Of a DNA stretch of 13,971 nt, positions 1-6,809 are shown in pieces. The DNA is taken from the NCBI GenBank assembly GCA_035573655.1, contig DATMAC010000350.1, positions 1 through 13,971 of the forward strand, in the 5' to 3' direction. The position numbers and the translations under genes are program-made. This stretch comes from Thermoflexus sp035573655 (GTDB taxonomy: Bacteria; Chloroflexota; Anaerolineae; Thermoflexales; Thermoflexaceae). Numbering within the stretch: the first letter of the stretch is position 1; each line of letters opens with the position of its first letter. The notes beneath the pieces were generated by a model, which ran no database searches, was not told the origin of the DNA, and worked only from the letters and a program-made list of their open reading frames with translations.

Positions 1-156
1 CAGCCGCCCCACCCGCTCCTCCGTCCGCCGCTGCGCCTCCGCCAGGGCCGCCACCGCCTCCTCCAGCCGCCCCACCCGCTCCTCCGTCCGCCGCTGCGCC
101 TCCGCCAGGGCCGCCACCGCCTCCTCCGTCCGCCGCTGCGCCTCCGCCAGGGCCGC
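1..156 (-). repeat. 63-bp in-frame tandem repeat coding three coiled-coil heptads
   Basis: Positions 1-63 and 64-126 are identical 63-bp units. A third, shorter copy reaches about 156 and lacks 21 bp. 63 bp is 21 codons, exactly three heptads (AVAALAEAQRRTEERVGRLEE), and the missing 21 bp is exactly one heptad (RVGRLEE), so every length change keeps both frame and coiled-coil register. A more degenerate copy lies near 228-250. The array begins at the window edge and may continue beyond it. Confidence 0.9.
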
Positions 157-396
157 AAACCGACGATCCGTCTCCGCCCGATAAGCTAAAAACTCCTGCC
201 GATGGGCCGCAAACTCCTCATGATGCCGCCGCTGCGCCTCCGCCAAGGCGTCTACCTTAGCCGCTAGGGCTCGCATGATTTCCGGTAAAGCGAGGAGCTC
301 CTCCGTCAGCACCAGCCGCCGCAATTCGGTTCGCCACTCGGGATGGGCTTCCAGAATCCGAATCAGATCGCGGAATTCTTTAACCGTGAATCCCAT
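1..396 (-). CDS. Coiled-coil heptad-repeat protein, C-terminus cut off by window edge
   Basis: This is an open frame of 132 codons that continues beyond the left edge. The N-terminus (MGFTVKEFRDLIRILEAHPE) leads through a short helical region (LLALPEIMRALAAK, about residues 38-51) into an uninterrupted Ala/Glu/Arg-rich coiled coil built from variants of LAEAQRRTEE. No signal peptide or membrane segment is visible. ATGs at 408, 402 and 396 are in frame. I chose 396 because GGAG at 403-406 sits 6 nt upstream, while 408 has no useful ribosome binding site. Proteins of this layout are common in Chloroflexota and Cyanobacteria, often with a PD-(D/E)XK nuclease-like C-terminal domain (the DUF3782 type). 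That part is not visible here, so function is unassigned. A TATAAT box just upstream suggests its own transcript. Confidence 0.75.
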   Translation of the reverse strand, partial: MGFTVKEFRDLIRILEAHPEWRTELRRLVLTEELLALPEIMRALAAKVDALAEAQRRHHEEFAAHRQEFLAYRAETDRRFAALAEAQRRTEEAVAALAEAQRRTEERVGRLEEAVAALAEAQRRTEERVGRL

Positions 397-429
397 ATGC
401 ATCTCCATATTGTTTTCATTCTCGCCATA

Positions 430-435
430 ATTATA
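430..435 (-). promoter_or_regulatory. -10 promoter box for the coiled-coil gene
   Basis: A perfect TATAAT is read on the minus strand, 33 nt before the chosen ATG at 396, which predicts a leader of roughly 27 nt. I see no good -35 at 16-18 bp (the hexamer at 453-458 reads TCCAAA), so strength is uncertain. Confidence 0.5.
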
Positions 436-541
436 CTTGGTCTTCAGGCAAATTTGGATCGGTCTCTTTAGAGAGTAGTGGTCCAACCGCCGCCTGTTGA
501 ACAGGAAGCTGGCCCAACCAGGCCACATAGAGGCTCAATCG

Positions 542-1819
542 TTACGCCACCCGGCGCAATTCCACCGGCTGACCCGATTCGGTGAGGAGGAGTGGCATCG
601 TTTGCCCTCGGATGGCCTCGGCGGTGACGATACAGCGACGGATCTGGGGATGAGAGGGGATCTCATACATGACATCCATCAACGTCCGCTCCAGGATCGA
701 CCGCAGGGCCCGCGCGCCCGTCCCCAGACGCAGAGCCTCCTCCGCGGCCGCCTCAATCGCATCCGGCGTGAAGATCAGCTCCACATTATCCAAGGCGAAC
801 AACCGCTGGAACTGCTTCACCAGGGCGTTGCGCGGCCGTGTGAGCACCGCCTTCAACGCCTCCTGATCCAGCGGGTCCACCGGGATCACCACCGGCAACC
901 GTCCCACCAGCTCGGGAATCAGCCCGAACCGGACAAGATCATCCGGGGTGACCTGTTGCAACAGCTCGGCTTCGGAGAGCGTAACCCGCCCGCGGACTCT
1001 GGCCTCGCCCGGAAAGCCGAGGTGCCCCCGCAGCCTCAAGCGTTCCGCGATGATCTTGGGGAGCCCTTCAAAAGCGCCGCCACAGATGAAAAGGATGTGG
1101 GTGGTGTTGATCTGAATGAAATCCTGATGGGGATGCTTGCGGCCGCCCTGGGGCGGGACATTGGCAATCGTGCCCTCGATGATTTTCAGCAGGGCCTGCT
1201 GGACGCCCTCACCGGAGACATCGCGGGTGATGGAGGGGTTGTCCCCAGATTTGCGGGCGATCTTATCGATTTCATCGATGTAAACAATGCCTGTTTCCGC
1301 CCGCGCCAGATCGTAATCCGCAGCCTGGATCAGTCGCAGGAGGATGTTCTCCACATCCTCCCCCACATAACCTGCCTCTGTGAGCGAGGTCGCATCGGCG
1401 ATGGCGAAGGGGACGTCGAGGAAACGGGCCAGGGTACGCGCTAGCAAGGTCTTCCCGCAACCCGTCGGGCCGATGAGGAGGATGTTGCTCTTCTCGATCT
1501 CCACATCGCCCCAGCGCCCCCCGCTAGCGATTCGCTTATAGTGATTGTAAACCGCCACCGATAGCACCCGCTTGGCCCGATCCTGACCCACCACATACTG
1601 GTCCAAATAGGCGTAGATCTCACGGGGGGAAGGGAGACGCCGGGGAAGAACTGGGGAGGAACAGGTTTCCCTGCCCTCCCCCTTGAGCATGCGGTAACTG
1701 GTTTCCACGCACTCTTCACAGATATAAACCTCGTCCGGGCCTGCCAGGAGCCGGCCCGTCTCGTCAGGGTCACGCCGGCAAAAGGAGCAACGCGGAGCCT
1801 CCCTGCGCGCGCGTTGCAT
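542..1819 (-). CDS. clpX: ClpX, ATP-dependent unfoldase of the ClpXP protease
   Basis: This encodes the hexameric AAA+ unfoldase that recognises tagged proteins and threads them into ClpP. With the start at 1819 it is 425 residues, the usual ClpX length. Visible elements in order are the zinc-binding domain with CxxC pairs at C11/C14 and C34/C37, Walker A GPTGCGKT (117-124), pore loop GYVGED (150-155), Walker B IVYIDEID (178-185), RKH loop (227-229), the ClpP-docking tripeptide as LGF (267-269) where E. coli has IGF, and a GTGARALR sensor-2 segment near the C-terminus. A longer frame from 1858 would overlap clpP by 35 nt. The internal ATG at 1819 has AAGGAG ending at the clpP stop and starts 4 nt after it, which fits translational coupling. 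It is the last gene of the tig-clpP-clpX operon. Confidence 0.97.
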   Translation of the reverse strand: MQRARREAPRCSFCRRDPDETGRLLAGPDEVYICEECVETSYRMLKGEGRETCSSPVLPRRLPSPREIYAYLDQYVVGQDRAKRVLSVAVYNHYKRIASGGRWGDVEIEKSNILLIGPTGCGKTLLARTLARFLDVPFAIADATSLTEAGYVGEDVENILLRLIQAADYDLARAETGIVYIDEIDKIARKSGDNPSITRDVSGEGVQQALLKIIEGTIANVPPQGGRKHPHQDFIQINTTHILFICGGAFEGLPKIIAERLRLRGHLGFPGEARVRGRVTLSEAELLQQVTPDDLVRFGLIPELVGRLPVVIPVDPLDQEALKAVLTRPRNALVKQFQRLFALDNVELIFTPDAIEAAAEEALRLGTGARALRSILERTLMDVMYEIPSHPQIRRCIVTAEAIRGQTMPLLLTESGQPVELRRVA

Positions 1820-1823
1820 CCCC

Positions 1824-2489
1824 TTACTCCTTGCGGCCGTCCGGCGTGGCAACCGCATGAGTCGGCAGCGGCGGGAGCTCCTTATGCGGCGGCGGCTTGA
1901 GGACTTCGTCGATGATCCCGTACTTCACCGCCTCCTCCGCCGACATGTAATAGTCGCGATCGAAGTCATCAGCGATGCGCTCCACCGGCTGGCCGGTGTG
2001 ACGCGCCAGCAGCTCGAAGATCAGATTCTGCATCCGCATCAATTCCTTATACTGGATCTCGACATCCGGCGCGTAGCCGTGGGCGCCACCTCCCGCCGGA
2101 TGCATGTGAATCGTCGCGTGCGGCAGGGCGAAGCGACGGCCCTTCGTCCCAGCGGCCAGGAGCACGGTGGCCATGCTCGCCGTCCAGCCCACCGCGATGG
2201 TGGAGATAGGGGCGCGCACCTGCTGCATCGTGTCGTAGATCGCCAGGCCGGGATAAATCAGCCCGCCGGGCGAGTTGATGTAAAGCCGGATCTCCTCCTC
2301 CGGGTCCTCCCGATCCAAGTAGAGCAACTGAGCCACTACCAGGTTGGCCACCTGGTCTGTGATCGGCGTCCCCAGGAAGATGATCCGCTCCTTGAGGAGC
2401 AGCGAGTAGATGTCGTAAACCCGCTCGCCGCGCCCCGTGTTCTCAATCACCATCGGGATCAGCATTTCCGGCAATCCTGCTCGGGCCAT
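1824..2489 (-). CDS. clpP: ClpP, serine peptidase subunit of the ClpXP protease
   Basis: This 221-residue ATP-dependent Clp peptidase forms the tetradecameric proteolytic chamber fed by ClpX. The catalytic serine lies in GWTASMATVLLAAG, the histidine is the second one in ATIHMHPAGGGAHG, and the aspartate is in DFDRDYYMSAEEAVKYG, so the triad is complete. The histidine loop reads HPAGGG where E. coli has HQPLGG. The frame extends up to 2564, but the ATG at 2489 has a near-perfect AAAGGAGG (2496-2503) at 6-nt spacing and gives MARAGLPEML, so the upstream residues are probably untranslated. It lies 85 nt downstream of tig and 4 nt upstream of clpX. I see no separate promoter, which implies co-transcription with tig. 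Confidence 0.96.
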   Translation of the reverse strand: MARAGLPEMLIPMVIENTGRGERVYDIYSLLLKERIIFLGTPITDQVANLVVAQLLYLDREDPEEEIRLYINSPGGLIYPGLAIYDTMQQVRAPISTIAVGWTASMATVLLAAGTKGRRFALPHATIHMHPAGGGAHGYAPDVEIQYKELMRMQNLIFELLARHTGQPVERIADDFDRDYYMSAEEAVKYGIIDEVLKPPPHKELPPLPTHAVATPDGRKE

Positions 2490-2495
2490 CGCCAG

Positions 2496-2503
2496 CCTCC
2501 TTT
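2496..2503 (-). promoter_or_regulatory. Strong ribosome binding site that fixes the clpP start
   Basis: AAAGGAGG on the minus strand lies 6 nt before the ATG at 2489. The other in-frame ATGs at 2507 and 2564 have no comparable site. Confidence 0.8.
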
Positions 2504-2574
2504 GCATGACAGAGAGATCGGACTGCTGCTTTGTTCCTCTAAGAGCACGAGCGTTGAAGTGCACTACTACGAAC

Positions 2575-3885
2575 TCAGGCTTCGGCTTCTGGAGCCGGCG
2601 CCTCCTCCACCACCGGGGCGGCAGTCGCTTCCACCTCGCCCCGGGCGATGGCCACCAGGCGCTCCAGCGCCTGACGGGCCAACAGTCGGGATCGAATGGA
2701 CGATGAGATCTCCGGCTGGAGCTGCTTCCAAGCTTCCTCAGAGACTTGGATGCGCTGACGCAGGGCCTTGGCCTCCTGCTCGACTGCCTCCTCTGAAACC
2801 GCGAGCCCCTCCTCCCGAGCCAACTGGTAGAGGACCAAGCCCCGGCGGATTCGTCGTTCGGCCTGAGGTCGAAACTCCTCCCGCAGCTCCTCCAGGGTCT
2901 GGTTCCGCTCCTTCAGATAGGCCTCGAGATTCCCTCCGCGCCGCTCGAGGGCGTTCTGGAGATCCCTCACCAGATCGTCGATCTCCTCTTCCAGCATCTG
3001 AGGCGGGAACTCCACCTCCGCTTGATCGACCAGCGCCTCGAGGGCGCGCTCGGCGTATTCGGCATCGTATTGACGGCGCTTATGAGCCGCCAGATCCTCC
3101 CGGATCTTCGCCTTCAGCTCTTCCAGGGTCTCGAAATCACCAACCGTCTGAGCCAGGGCATCATCCAGGTCCGGCAGCAAATATCGAGAGAGGCCGGTCA
3201 GGGTCGCCTCCACCTGCAGGACGCGGGCTTCATCTCCTGGCCAGGGCAGCTCGAAGGCCCGTGTTTCGTTCAACGCCATGCCAAGGATCCGCTCCTCTAA
3301 TCCCGGTAGCGGCGGCTGCTCCTGGCCCAGCACAAACGATAACTCATCCTCCAGGACCGTTTTCCCTTCCGCGTCCGTCGCCCGCAAGGCCACCGTGACC
3401 ATCATCCCCGCCTCTGCGACGCCCTCCGAAAGGGGCTCGATAATGGCGTTATCCCGCCGCAGCCGTTCCAGAACCTCCATCACTTCCTCTTCGGTTGGCT
3501 CCGGCGGCTCATAAGGCAGACGCAATGCGCGATAATCGCCCAGCCGGATCTCCGGTTTCAGTGGGACGATCACCCGGAAGGTTAAGGGTTCCGGATCGAC
3601 CCGCTCCAGCCGACCCGGCCCATAGGGATCCAGGCCGGTCTGATCTAAGGCCTCTCGATAGACTTCCTGACTCAGGACCTCCAGGGCCTCCTCGAAGATC
3701 GCCTCCCGACCGAAGGTCCGGACCACGACCTCATACGGGGCTTTGCCCCGTCGGAAGCCCGGGATGTCGAATTGCTCGGCGAAGCGCCGGGCGACTTGGC
3801 GCATCGCCTTCTCCACACGCTCCGGATCCACCTCGATGGTCAGCGCTACCTGGCGCTGTGGAAGGGTTTCTGTCGTGATCCGCAC
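2575..3885 (-). CDS. tig: Trigger factor, ribosome-associated chaperone and prolyl isomerase
   Basis: This 436-residue trigger factor binds the ribosome exit tunnel and shields nascent chains. The N-terminal ribosome-binding domain (about 1-115) carries the signature GFRRGKAP at 43-50. A FKBP-type PPIase domain follows (about 150-240), then a long helical substrate-binding C-domain rich in Glu/Arg/Leu ending in an acidic Ala/Pro/Glu tail. It starts with GTG at 3885. GGAGGG at 3895-3900 lies 9 nt upstream, a little far but the best site. It is first gene of the tig-clpP-clpX operon, behind a good promoter at 4003-4031 with a leader of about 110 nt. The GTGCGGATCAC at the start codon is duplicated 62 bp upstream in that leader. 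Confidence 0.96.
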   Translation of the reverse strand: MRITTETLPQRQVALTIEVDPERVEKAMRQVARRFAEQFDIPGFRRGKAPYEVVVRTFGREAIFEEALEVLSQEVYREALDQTGLDPYGPGRLERVDPEPLTFRVIVPLKPEIRLGDYRALRLPYEPPEPTEEEVMEVLERLRRDNAIIEPLSEGVAEAGMMVTVALRATDAEGKTVLEDELSFVLGQEQPPLPGLEERILGMALNETRAFELPWPGDEARVLQVEATLTGLSRYLLPDLDDALAQTVGDFETLEELKAKIREDLAAHKRRQYDAEYAERALEALVDQAEVEFPPQMLEEEIDDLVRDLQNALERRGGNLEAYLKERNQTLEELREEFRPQAERRIRRGLVLYQLAREEGLAVSEEAVEQEAKALRQRIQVSEEAWKQLQPEISSSIRSRLLARQALERLVAIARGEVEATAAPVVEEAPAPEAEA

Positions 3886-4002
3886 AGGCTGTTTCCCTCC
3901 AGGATCGGAATCCCCAACCTATTCCCCGCTCCGGAAGTGATCCGCACGCTCACCAAGCCGTGGCTTCCCCGGGGTTTCGAATCTTCTAGTCGGTCACGTG
4001 GA

Positions 4003-4031
4003 ATTATAACGAACCCATGGAAGCATTGCAA
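4003..4031 (-). promoter_or_regulatory. Sigma-70-type promoter of the tig-clpP-clpX operon
   Basis: On the minus strand, -35 TTGCAA (4026-4031) and a perfect -10 TATAAT (4003-4008) are separated by 17 bp. The predicted start is near 3996, leaving a leader of about 110 nt before the tig GTG. I see no CIRCE-type inverted repeat here, so HrcA control is not supported. Confidence 0.75.
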
Positions 4032-4132
4032 CAAAAGACATCGATTCAGCGCTGATGGCGCCGAGTCTGCCTTCGTTTTGAGACAGTGGAGAGGCAAACA
4101 GCCTCACTCATAGTTCAAGAAGGGGAAATCCA

Positions 4133-4166
4133 TCGGGTGGAGGCCGCCGGCGCGGCCTCCACCCGA
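4133..4166 (-). terminator. Terminator-like hairpin after hutH
   Basis: A perfect 15-bp inverted repeat (TCGGGTGGAGGCCGC and its complement) with a 4-nt loop begins 10 nt after the hutH stop. Read on the minus strand it is followed by TGGATTTCCCCTTCTT, which is pyrimidine-rich but not a clean T run. It most likely ends the hutH transcript and insulates the tig promoter. Confidence 0.75.
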
Positions 4167-4176
4167 CGAGGAAGAA

Positions 4177-5736
4177 TCAGGACGCGTTTAGAGCTTCTCG
4201 CACTGCCTGGAGGATCACCCCTTCCGCCACCAGGCGGTATACCCGCTCCATCCATGGTGCCATCACGGTATCCGCCGCCAGGAAAGGCACGTGGCAACGG
4301 AGGACCTCGTAAGCCGCTTGGGTCCCCTTGCCCAGCCGCATCGGGCGCCCGGCCTGCCGCCGGCGCAGATCGATCGCCTGACCCGCGGCGAACAGCTCCG
4401 CGGCCACCACCCGCTGCGTGTTGCGCAGCACCAACTCGGCGTGGCGTACCGCCGTCGCTCCCATACTGACGTGATCCTCCGTCCCCGCAGAAGAGGGGAT
4501 GGTATCCACGCTGGCAGGATGGGCCAGCACCTTGTTCTCCGAAGCCAGCGCCGCCGCGGTATACTGCACCAGCATAAACCCCGAATGCAGACCTGGCTCC
4601 AGGGCCAGGAACGGTGGATAGCGCCCATCGTTCTCCGCCGGGTCCAGCAATCGGTTCAGACGCCGCTCGGAGATATTGGCCAGCTCCGCCAGCCCAATGG
4701 CGAGATAGTCCATCGCGAGCGCAATCAATTCCCCGTGGAAATTCCCGCCGGAAAGCACAACCGGCTCCTCCTCGCCTTCCTCCCAGAAGATCAACGGGTT
4801 GTCCGTAGCGCTGTTCAACTCGATCTCCAGAGCCCAACGCGCATAGGCGACCACATCCCGCACCGCTCCGTGTACCTGGGGCATGCAACGCAAGGAGTAG
4901 GCGTCCTGGACCCGCGAAGGGTGGCGGGGGTCGCTCAACAGCTCGCTTCCCTCTACCAGCTGTCGGAGGAAGGCGGCACAGTCCATCTGACGGGGATGCG
5001 GGCGAACCCGGTGCAAGCGTTCATCGAAAGGCACCGCCGATCCTTCCAGCGCCTCAAGGGTCATCGCGCCCACGATATCCGCGGTTTGCACCAAAACTTC
5101 TGCATCATAGGTGATCAGCGCCCCCAACCCGGCCATGAAGGCTGTTCCATTGATCAGGGCCAACCCCTCCTTGGCCTCCAGGCGCAAGGGTTGCAACCCC
5201 ACGGCCGCCAGCGCCTCCGCCCCGGGCATCCGCCGGCCGCCCACGATCGCCTCCCCCAACCCGATCATCGGCAACGCCATATGGGCCAAAGGGGCCAGAT
5301 CCCCGCTCGCCCCCAGGGATCCTTGCGCGGGGACTACCGGATGAACCCCCCGGTTCAACATCTCGATGAGCAGCTGAAGGACCTCCGGACGCACTCCCGA
5401 ATGCCCTCGAGCCAGGGTGTTCAGTCGGGCCACCATCATCGCCCGGACCTGCTCCTCGGAGAGCTCCGGGCCCACGCCGACCGCATGGCTTTGCAGCAGG
5501 TTATGCTGGAGCAATGAAGATTGCTCTGGGGAAATGCGGATGTTCCGCAGGTGACCGAACCCGGTGGTCACGCCATAAACGACAGCGCCCTTCGCGAGCA
5601 GCCGCCCGACCGCTTCCCGGCTGCGTTGGACCCGTGCCCAAGCCGCGGGGGCCAGCGCCACTGGGCGTCGCTCCCGCGCCACGGCAACCACGTCCTCTAG
5701 GGTCAAATGCTCGCCGTCCAGCTCCAGGACGGACAT
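4177..5736 (-). CDS. hutH: Histidine ammonia-lyase
   Basis: This enzyme removes ammonia from L-histidine to give urocanate, the first step of histidine breakdown, and works in the cytoplasm as a homotetramer. At 519 residues it is slightly longer than the usual 500-510. Visible are the active-site tyrosine in YGVTTGFG (Y54), the SH pair in LLQSHAVGVG expected for this family, the MIO-forming Ala-Ser-Gly at 143-145 in GSLGASGDLAP, and the C-terminal segment SSAGTEDHVSMGATA whose glutamate is typical of HutH rather than plant-type PAL. The start has GGAGGAGG (5742-5749) at 5-nt spacing. It stands alone: no hutU, hutI or hutG lies in the window. Tyrosine or other aromatic lyase activity is a less likely alternative. 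Confidence 0.93.
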   Translation of the reverse strand: MSVLELDGEHLTLEDVVAVARERRPVALAPAAWARVQRSREAVGRLLAKGAVVYGVTTGFGHLRNIRISPEQSSLLQHNLLQSHAVGVGPELSEEQVRAMMVARLNTLARGHSGVRPEVLQLLIEMLNRGVHPVVPAQGSLGASGDLAPLAHMALPMIGLGEAIVGGRRMPGAEALAAVGLQPLRLEAKEGLALINGTAFMAGLGALITYDAEVLVQTADIVGAMTLEALEGSAVPFDERLHRVRPHPRQMDCAAFLRQLVEGSELLSDPRHPSRVQDAYSLRCMPQVHGAVRDVVAYARWALEIELNSATDNPLIFWEEGEEEPVVLSGGNFHGELIALAMDYLAIGLAELANISERRLNRLLDPAENDGRYPPFLALEPGLHSGFMLVQYTAAALASENKVLAHPASVDTIPSSAGTEDHVSMGATAVRHAELVLRNTQRVVAAELFAAGQAIDLRRRQAGRPMRLGKGTQAAYEVLRCHVPFLAADTVMAPWMERVYRLVAEGVILQAVREALNAS

Positions 5737-6255
5737 TGGATCCTCCTCCGGGGGTGATCAAGGGCTCCACCCTCCAGTCTGTAACGCCTCCGACCCATCT
5801 GCAAGGGTCCCCGAGATGTCAAAGGCCGGAAGCGGATCACCAGACGAGCCATGGTGGAACGAGGCCCTGCGATGGCCATCAAGGCCATCAAGCATCGCTA
5901 TAGCCTTTGGTCCGGTCCTGACCCTCCGAAAGATCGTTGATCGGAGTCGCGCCGTTTGAAGTCCATGAAAGAAGGCGGGGGAGGGGATCGGGATGCCAAA
6001 AGAGAGGAAGGACCCCTTGGCCGCTTGGATGAGGACCAGCTACGAGGGAGGGTCAACGGACCCATGCAGAGCGGTCTGATATAATTCACGACGAGAGATA
6101 GCGAAGGATTCGCTTCCAATGGGGAACCCAGGGCCAACCGCTGGAAGGACTGATATGAGTGAGGGAAACGGATCGTGAATGGGTTCTTCCGGATATCCAG
6201 TATGGATGTTCTGAATGGCTTTGCTTCTGGCAAGCCCGTGGATTATTTCACATAA
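5737..6255. other. 519-bp gene-free region between divergent hutH and nucleotidyltransferase genes
   Basis: No convincing gene is present. It holds the hutH ribosome binding site at its left end, a short direct repeat GGCCATCAA twice (about 5873-5891), one extended -10 promoter on the plus strand (6077-6085), a small perfect hairpin AGCGAA-GGA-TTCGCT (6100-6114), and a 26-codon frame (6175-6255) abutting the next ATG. For hutH I see no strong promoter, only TATAGC near 5899-5904 on the minus strand. Hut or HutC-like operators could not be recognised. Confidence 0.5.
6077..6085 (+). promoter_or_regulatory. Extended -10 promoter upstream of the nucleotidyltransferase gene
   Basis: TGA followed by a perfect TATAAT (-10 at 6080-6085) forms an extended -10 element, with no clear -35 at 16-18 bp. 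The predicted start is near 6092, giving a long leader of about 165 nt that includes the hairpin at 6100-6114. The same nine bases recur before the DUF151 gene. Confidence 0.5.
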
Positions 6256-6615
6256 ATGCGGCGGATCATATCATCCGGTTCTGTGAAAGCCATCTTCCTG
6301 GATCAGGATGAGCTCCTCCGACGATTGCGGGAGGTGGCGGTTGAGGCGCTGGAAGCTTTTCCAGAACTCCAGGAGGTGCGGCTGATCGGTTCCCTGGCCG
6401 CCGGGACCGCCACCGGCACCAGTGATGTAGATTTGCTGCTCCAGGTGAAGGAGGTTTCTGGAAATCCTCTCGAAGCTCTGAAGCCCTATTTTTTCTTCTT
6501 CTCCCGCCGCTTGGAGATCGGCCTGGATCTTTTGCTGATAGGCCCTGAGCGCTCCCCCAGCCTGGAGAAGATGCTTCATGGAAGCATTGTGCTGGCCAAG
6601 CGAGGCGAGGCATAG
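6256..6615 (+). CDS. Minimal nucleotidyltransferase (MNT family) protein
   Basis: This 119-residue protein has the polymerase-beta-like nucleotidyltransferase fold signature GSLAAGTATGTSDVDLLLQV (about 45-64), with GS, the two metal-binding aspartates in SDVDLLL, and a third acidic position in IGLDLLLIG near 92-100. Such small NTases usually pair with a HEPN protein, where MNT acts as antitoxin by adding nucleotides or AMP to the HEPN RNase. No intact HEPN gene is adjacent. The ATG at 6256 has no Shine-Dalgarno site and directly abuts the stop of a 26-codon frame. A GTG at 6283 is an alternative start. It could be an orphan antitoxin or an unrelated housekeeping NTase. Confidence 0.75.
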   Translation: MRRIISSGSVKAIFLDQDELLRRLREVAVEALEAFPELQEVRLIGSLAAGTATGTSDVDLLLQVKEVSGNPLEALKPYFFFFSRRLEIGLDLLLIGPERSPSLEKMLHGSIVLAKRGEA

Positions 6616-6685
6616 GGGATTCGAGGCTGAAATGGGAGTTGCACCGTTGGAGTGCTCCTTCCAGATTTGATTTTTGATCTCGGTC

Positions 6686-6751
6686 CCTTGGGGTTTTGGG
6701 GGCCGAGCCGCGCGCCTTCGGCGTGGCTCGACCCAAAAGGCTCCCAGAAGG
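6686..6751. repeat. Long imperfect palindrome between the nucleotidyltransferase and ABC exporter genes
   Basis: Nested inverted repeats share one axis: CCTT(G)GGG (6686-6693) with CCC..AAGG (6743-6751), TTTTGGG (6694-6700) with CCCAAAA (6732-6738), CGAGCC (6704-6709) with GGCTCG (6725-6730) and CGCC with GGCG around a TTC loop. There is no T run on either strand, so it is not a standard terminator. It could be a REP-like element, a cruciform, or a leader structure for the exporter genes. Confidence 0.6.
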
Positions 6752-6809
6752 AAACCACGGATAGGCTGCGAAACAGGCATACGCCGGGACGACAACGCGT
6801 GGAGGGAAT

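Noticed and set aside
497..1444. 315-codon plus-strand open frame
   Set aside because: Lies antisense to clpX. The minus strand has a full set of ClpX motifs, and the plus product has no recognisable domain.
1820..1858. Longer clpX start at 1858
   Set aside because: It would overlap clpP by 35 nt and lacks a good ribosome binding site. The ATG at 1819 has AAGGAG and matches usual ClpX length.
2490..2564. Longer clpP starts at 2507 and 2564
   Set aside because: No Shine-Dalgarno site there. The AAAGGAGG at 2496-2503 points to 2489.
1857..3398. 513-codon plus-strand open frame
   Set aside because: Antisense to clpP and tig. Its product is Pro/Arg-rich with no domain, a GC-rich shadow frame.
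3970..3992. GGTTTCGAATC considered as a tRNA T-loop
   Set aside because: The flanks do not form a T-stem, and no acceptor or anticodon arms can be built around it.
4291..5517. 408-codon plus-strand open frame
   Set aside because: Antisense to hutH, which carries the MIO and active-site motifs.
5898..6233. 111-codon minus-strand open frame in the hutH upstream region
   Set aside because: No ribosome binding site or recognisable motif, and it crosses a plausible plus-strand promoter.
6694..6738. Hairpin considered as an intrinsic terminator of the nucleotidyltransferase gene
   Set aside because: No T run follows on either strand; kept as an unexplained palindrome instead.
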